Assembly: GCF_963576615.1 (NCBI RefSeq)
Contig: NC_088711.1
Coordinates: 806,001-870,000, forward strand
Direction of reading: 5' to 3'
DNA: 64,000 nucleotides
From: Watersipora subatra
Lineage: Eukaryota > Bryozoa > Gymnolaemata > Cheilostomatida > Watersiporidae
The position numbers and the translations under genes were made by a program. Below, one piece after another: positions 61,721-64,000 of the stretch; the first letter of the stretch is position 1; each line of letters opens with the position of its first letter. The notes below the pieces were generated by a model. It saw only the letters and a program-made list of their open reading frames with translations, did no database searches and was not told the DNA's origin.

Positions 61721-63268
61721 ACACGTATAACCAAATGCATATTTTACATATGCATGCACACATGCATGTATTGCATATCAACCCAAATACATATATTATG
61801 CATATATTCAAATGTATAGATTATGTGTATACCTACATGCACAAATTACACAGATATCCACATACATGTATTACACATCTACCCACGCACATGTATTTTG
61901 TATATGTCCACATGCATATAGTGCGCGTATGTGGGTATATGTATACCAACGTACACGATATGTATGTCACGATATATGTATATATGTCATTGCTGTGCAC
62001 CCTACTTGTACACCTACATGTAGTTATACACATTAAGACAATGTTAGTTTAAACGTGCTTATATGAGTTTTATAGCCTGCTTTGTGTACATGAAGGTTTC
62101 TTGTTGGTCTGTGTATAGATACATAGAGTTATGTGTAACTGTGTATAGATATATAGAGCTATGTTTAACTGTCTATAGATGTATAAAGCTATGTTTAACT
62201 GTTTATAGATAGAGATAGAGCTACGTTTTTGTCAGTATATCTAATGATATAGCACAAATATCTCAATACCTAACCCTTGAACAGCCAGAAGTTTTAGCAA
62301 GGAGTACAGGTGGCTACAGGTGGCTACAGGTAGCTACAGGTGGCACTGGTAGAACTGTTTGCAGAGCTTGTAGAACTTATGGCTAACAATAAAGTAGCTA
62401 AAAAGCAAAGTATTATCTGCGTATTTGGAAAAAATAAATCAGTTGTGGATACATATTGTTGAATTGTCAACTATTGGCAAATGGCGCGCAGAAAAAAGCT
62501 TGTCTTACGAAAGAACTCTCTTGGGTAGAAGTTAGGAAATGAGAATCGCTGACCTGTGTTTGTGATGGCCTTTGACGAGAATTGTAATGTTCTCAATGTG
62601 TCTACTATCGTCAGCATCGACCGATAGCTGTAGCTGTAGCTAAGATAAACTACTTCTTGAGGGTAACATCGGTAGCAACAAACTCGCTTTTCTTATTAGA
62701 TTACTCAAATTCAGCGGAGTCTGTGTTTCCTGGCCTCCGTCATCAAAGACTTCTTAAACAAGCACTTTACAAAACTCAGAATAGCTCAGAAAGTTTTAGT
62801 GGCTTGGGACAATTATAGGCTAGCACCCTGACAATCAGTGGTAGCCATAGGCACTGACTAACATGGCACCTTATACCTGGACTGAGCAGGTACCCTTGCA
62901 TTTGCCAACTAGTTTGACTGGCCGTCGATATAACACATGGAAGAGATTGCTGCTCGCTTACAATTTGTCTAAGCCATAGCATGCCATTAGATATGTGTGT
63001 AAATTAGTGAGATCGAGGTCTTGCTGATAGCCATTTACGAGGTGACCTGGAAAAAACGTGAGGGTGGTGAAAGGACCGTGACTGTCTAGTTGTGTTGCTA
63101 TTCAAGGTCAAAGCTATCAGAGTGCAGAAGAGGGTCAGCGATGAGAAAATGAATGAGTGACTAGTAATTAGTACTGTTCTGTTGGTAATTTTTTACTTGC
63201 TGCTAATGCATCGCATGACTAGTAACTTGTAGCAATCACAGTGGCTGATGAGGCTCTCTCTTTTTCAG
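61721..63268. other. Presumed Kv1 intron
   Basis: Degenerate TG/CA-type repeats to about 62035 and a GGTGGCTACA repeat at about 62308-62342; otherwise nothing. The intron ends in CTCTCTTTTTCAG at 63268. Confidence 0.5.
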
Positions 63269-64000
63269 ATCATTTCCAAAGATTCCTGACGATGTCTGCA
63301 CAGAGACAGAACCAGGCACTGGTAATGTTTATGAGTGCCAAGAAAGAATGGTTATTAACGTTAGTGGAATGCGATACGAGACTCAACTTAAAACATTAGC
63401 TCAGTTTCCAGACTCTCTTCTTGGAAACGCGAACAAGCGTAACCGGTACTATGATCCACTCAGAAATGAGTACTTCTTCGACAGAAATAGACCGAGCTTT
63501 GATGCAATTTTATATTATTATCAGAGCGGGGGCCGCTTACGGCGGCCTGTAAATGTGCCACTTGACGTTTTTTCTGAAGAGATCAAATTTTATGACCTTG
63601 GGCAGGATACAATTGAAAAGTTTCGAGAGGATGAAGGGTTTATCAAAGAAGAAGAACAGGAACTTCCCTCCAATGACTTTCAGAAGCAGGTATGGCTGCT
63701 GTTCGAATACCCTGAGTCATCTATGCCGGCCAAGGTAATCGCCATCCTCTCTGTAGTCATTATTCTCTTATCTATCGTCACATTCTGCCTAGAAACGCTG
63801 CCGCAGTTTAAGCACTACAGAGTAGACAATGTGACTAGAGACAAGGGTAACACTTCCGTCTACAGAGAACTGATCACAGAAGATGATGTACCCAAGTTCT
63901 CCGAGCCCTTCTTTATAATTGAAACCGCTTGCATTATATGGTTCACCTCCGAGTTGTTGGTACGATTCGCAGCAAGCCCTGATAAACTCGCATTCTTTAA
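63269..64000 (+). CDS. Shaker-type (Kv1) voltage-gated potassium channel, T1 to S2, right-truncated
   Basis: The exon starts after a strong acceptor (CTCTCTTTTTCAG) with one leftover base, and stays open to the window edge for about 243 codons. The first half is the T1 tetramerisation domain: [60 protein letters not shown] and [16 protein letters not shown]. Then comes [11 protein letters not shown] and S1 ([20 protein letters not shown]). The S1-S2 loop has two N-glycosylation sequons (NVT and NTS), and S2 is [19 protein letters not shown]. The order and wording match Shaker/Kv1 alpha subunits, which form tetrameric delayed-rectifier or A-type channels in excitable membranes. The voltage sensor S4, pore and C-terminus lie to the right. 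The likely first exon is 58845-59038. Confidence 0.97.

Noticed and set aside
61035..62052. Frames up to 327 codons rich in HIYTRMYRSHIHTH
   Set aside because: Artefact of the CATGTATCGCTCACATATAC array; several frames are open at once.

Overview
The window is nuclear DNA of an animal. Its genes are split by GT-AG introns, coding exons are sparse, and the non-coding DNA is AT-rich and full of tandem arrays and decayed transposons. The four recognisable genes are a VAT-1-like oxidoreductase, mitochondrial cytochrome c1, galactokinase and a Shaker-type potassium channel. They are typical metazoan housekeeping or neuronal genes with no functional link to one another. The channel and VAT-1-like sequences look invertebrate; a lophotrochozoan such as a bryozoan or mollusc would fit, but the sequence alone does not settle the phylum. 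No bacterial operon, CRISPR array, phage or plasmid feature is present.

Layout: 1-4774 holds a VAT-1/VAT1L-type quinone oxidoreductase on the minus strand. Six exons are in the window and the 3' end lies beyond the left edge; its introns carry two minisatellites, a TIR transposon and a tRNA-like SINE. 6145-7800 is a 72-copy 23-bp array. 8501-10814 holds two transposon fossils, a pogo/Tigger-like one and a Helitron-type one broken by a single stop. 12031-14692 has clustered hairpins, dispersed repeats and a degenerate array. 15501-15925 is a C2H2 zinc-finger pseudogene. 19814-22083 is a composite TIR element with long internal inverted arms.

22583-24648 is cytochrome c1 (CYC1) on the plus strand, with a MITE-like element in one intron. 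24650-33960 is repeat territory: a second tRNA-like SINE, a 19-bp array, a LINE reverse-transcriptase 3' fragment, a small MITE with 9-bp target duplications, and a Ty3/gypsy relic lying between inverted 120-bp arms. 34438-40402 is a complete seven-exon galactokinase gene, about 392 residues. Its fourth intron is almost entirely a 3.3-kb array of a 12-bp unit, which creates very long but meaningless open reading frames in several frames.

40630-58840 has no gene I can identify but at least eight tandem arrays, including 2.7 kb of a 40-bp unit and a visually uniform 30-bp array. 58845-64000 is the 5' part of a Shaker/Kv1 channel gene: a tentative histidine/asparagine-rich first exon, a 4.2-kb intron containing two more arrays, and a certain exon with the T1 domain, S1 and S2, open at the right edge.

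Tandem arrays listed here add up to roughly a fifth of the window. I found no clear new biological system. The most interesting leads are the array running up to a GALK1 splice acceptor, the hairpin cluster near 12.2-12.5 kb, and several transposon families whose ends and target duplications can be read directly.
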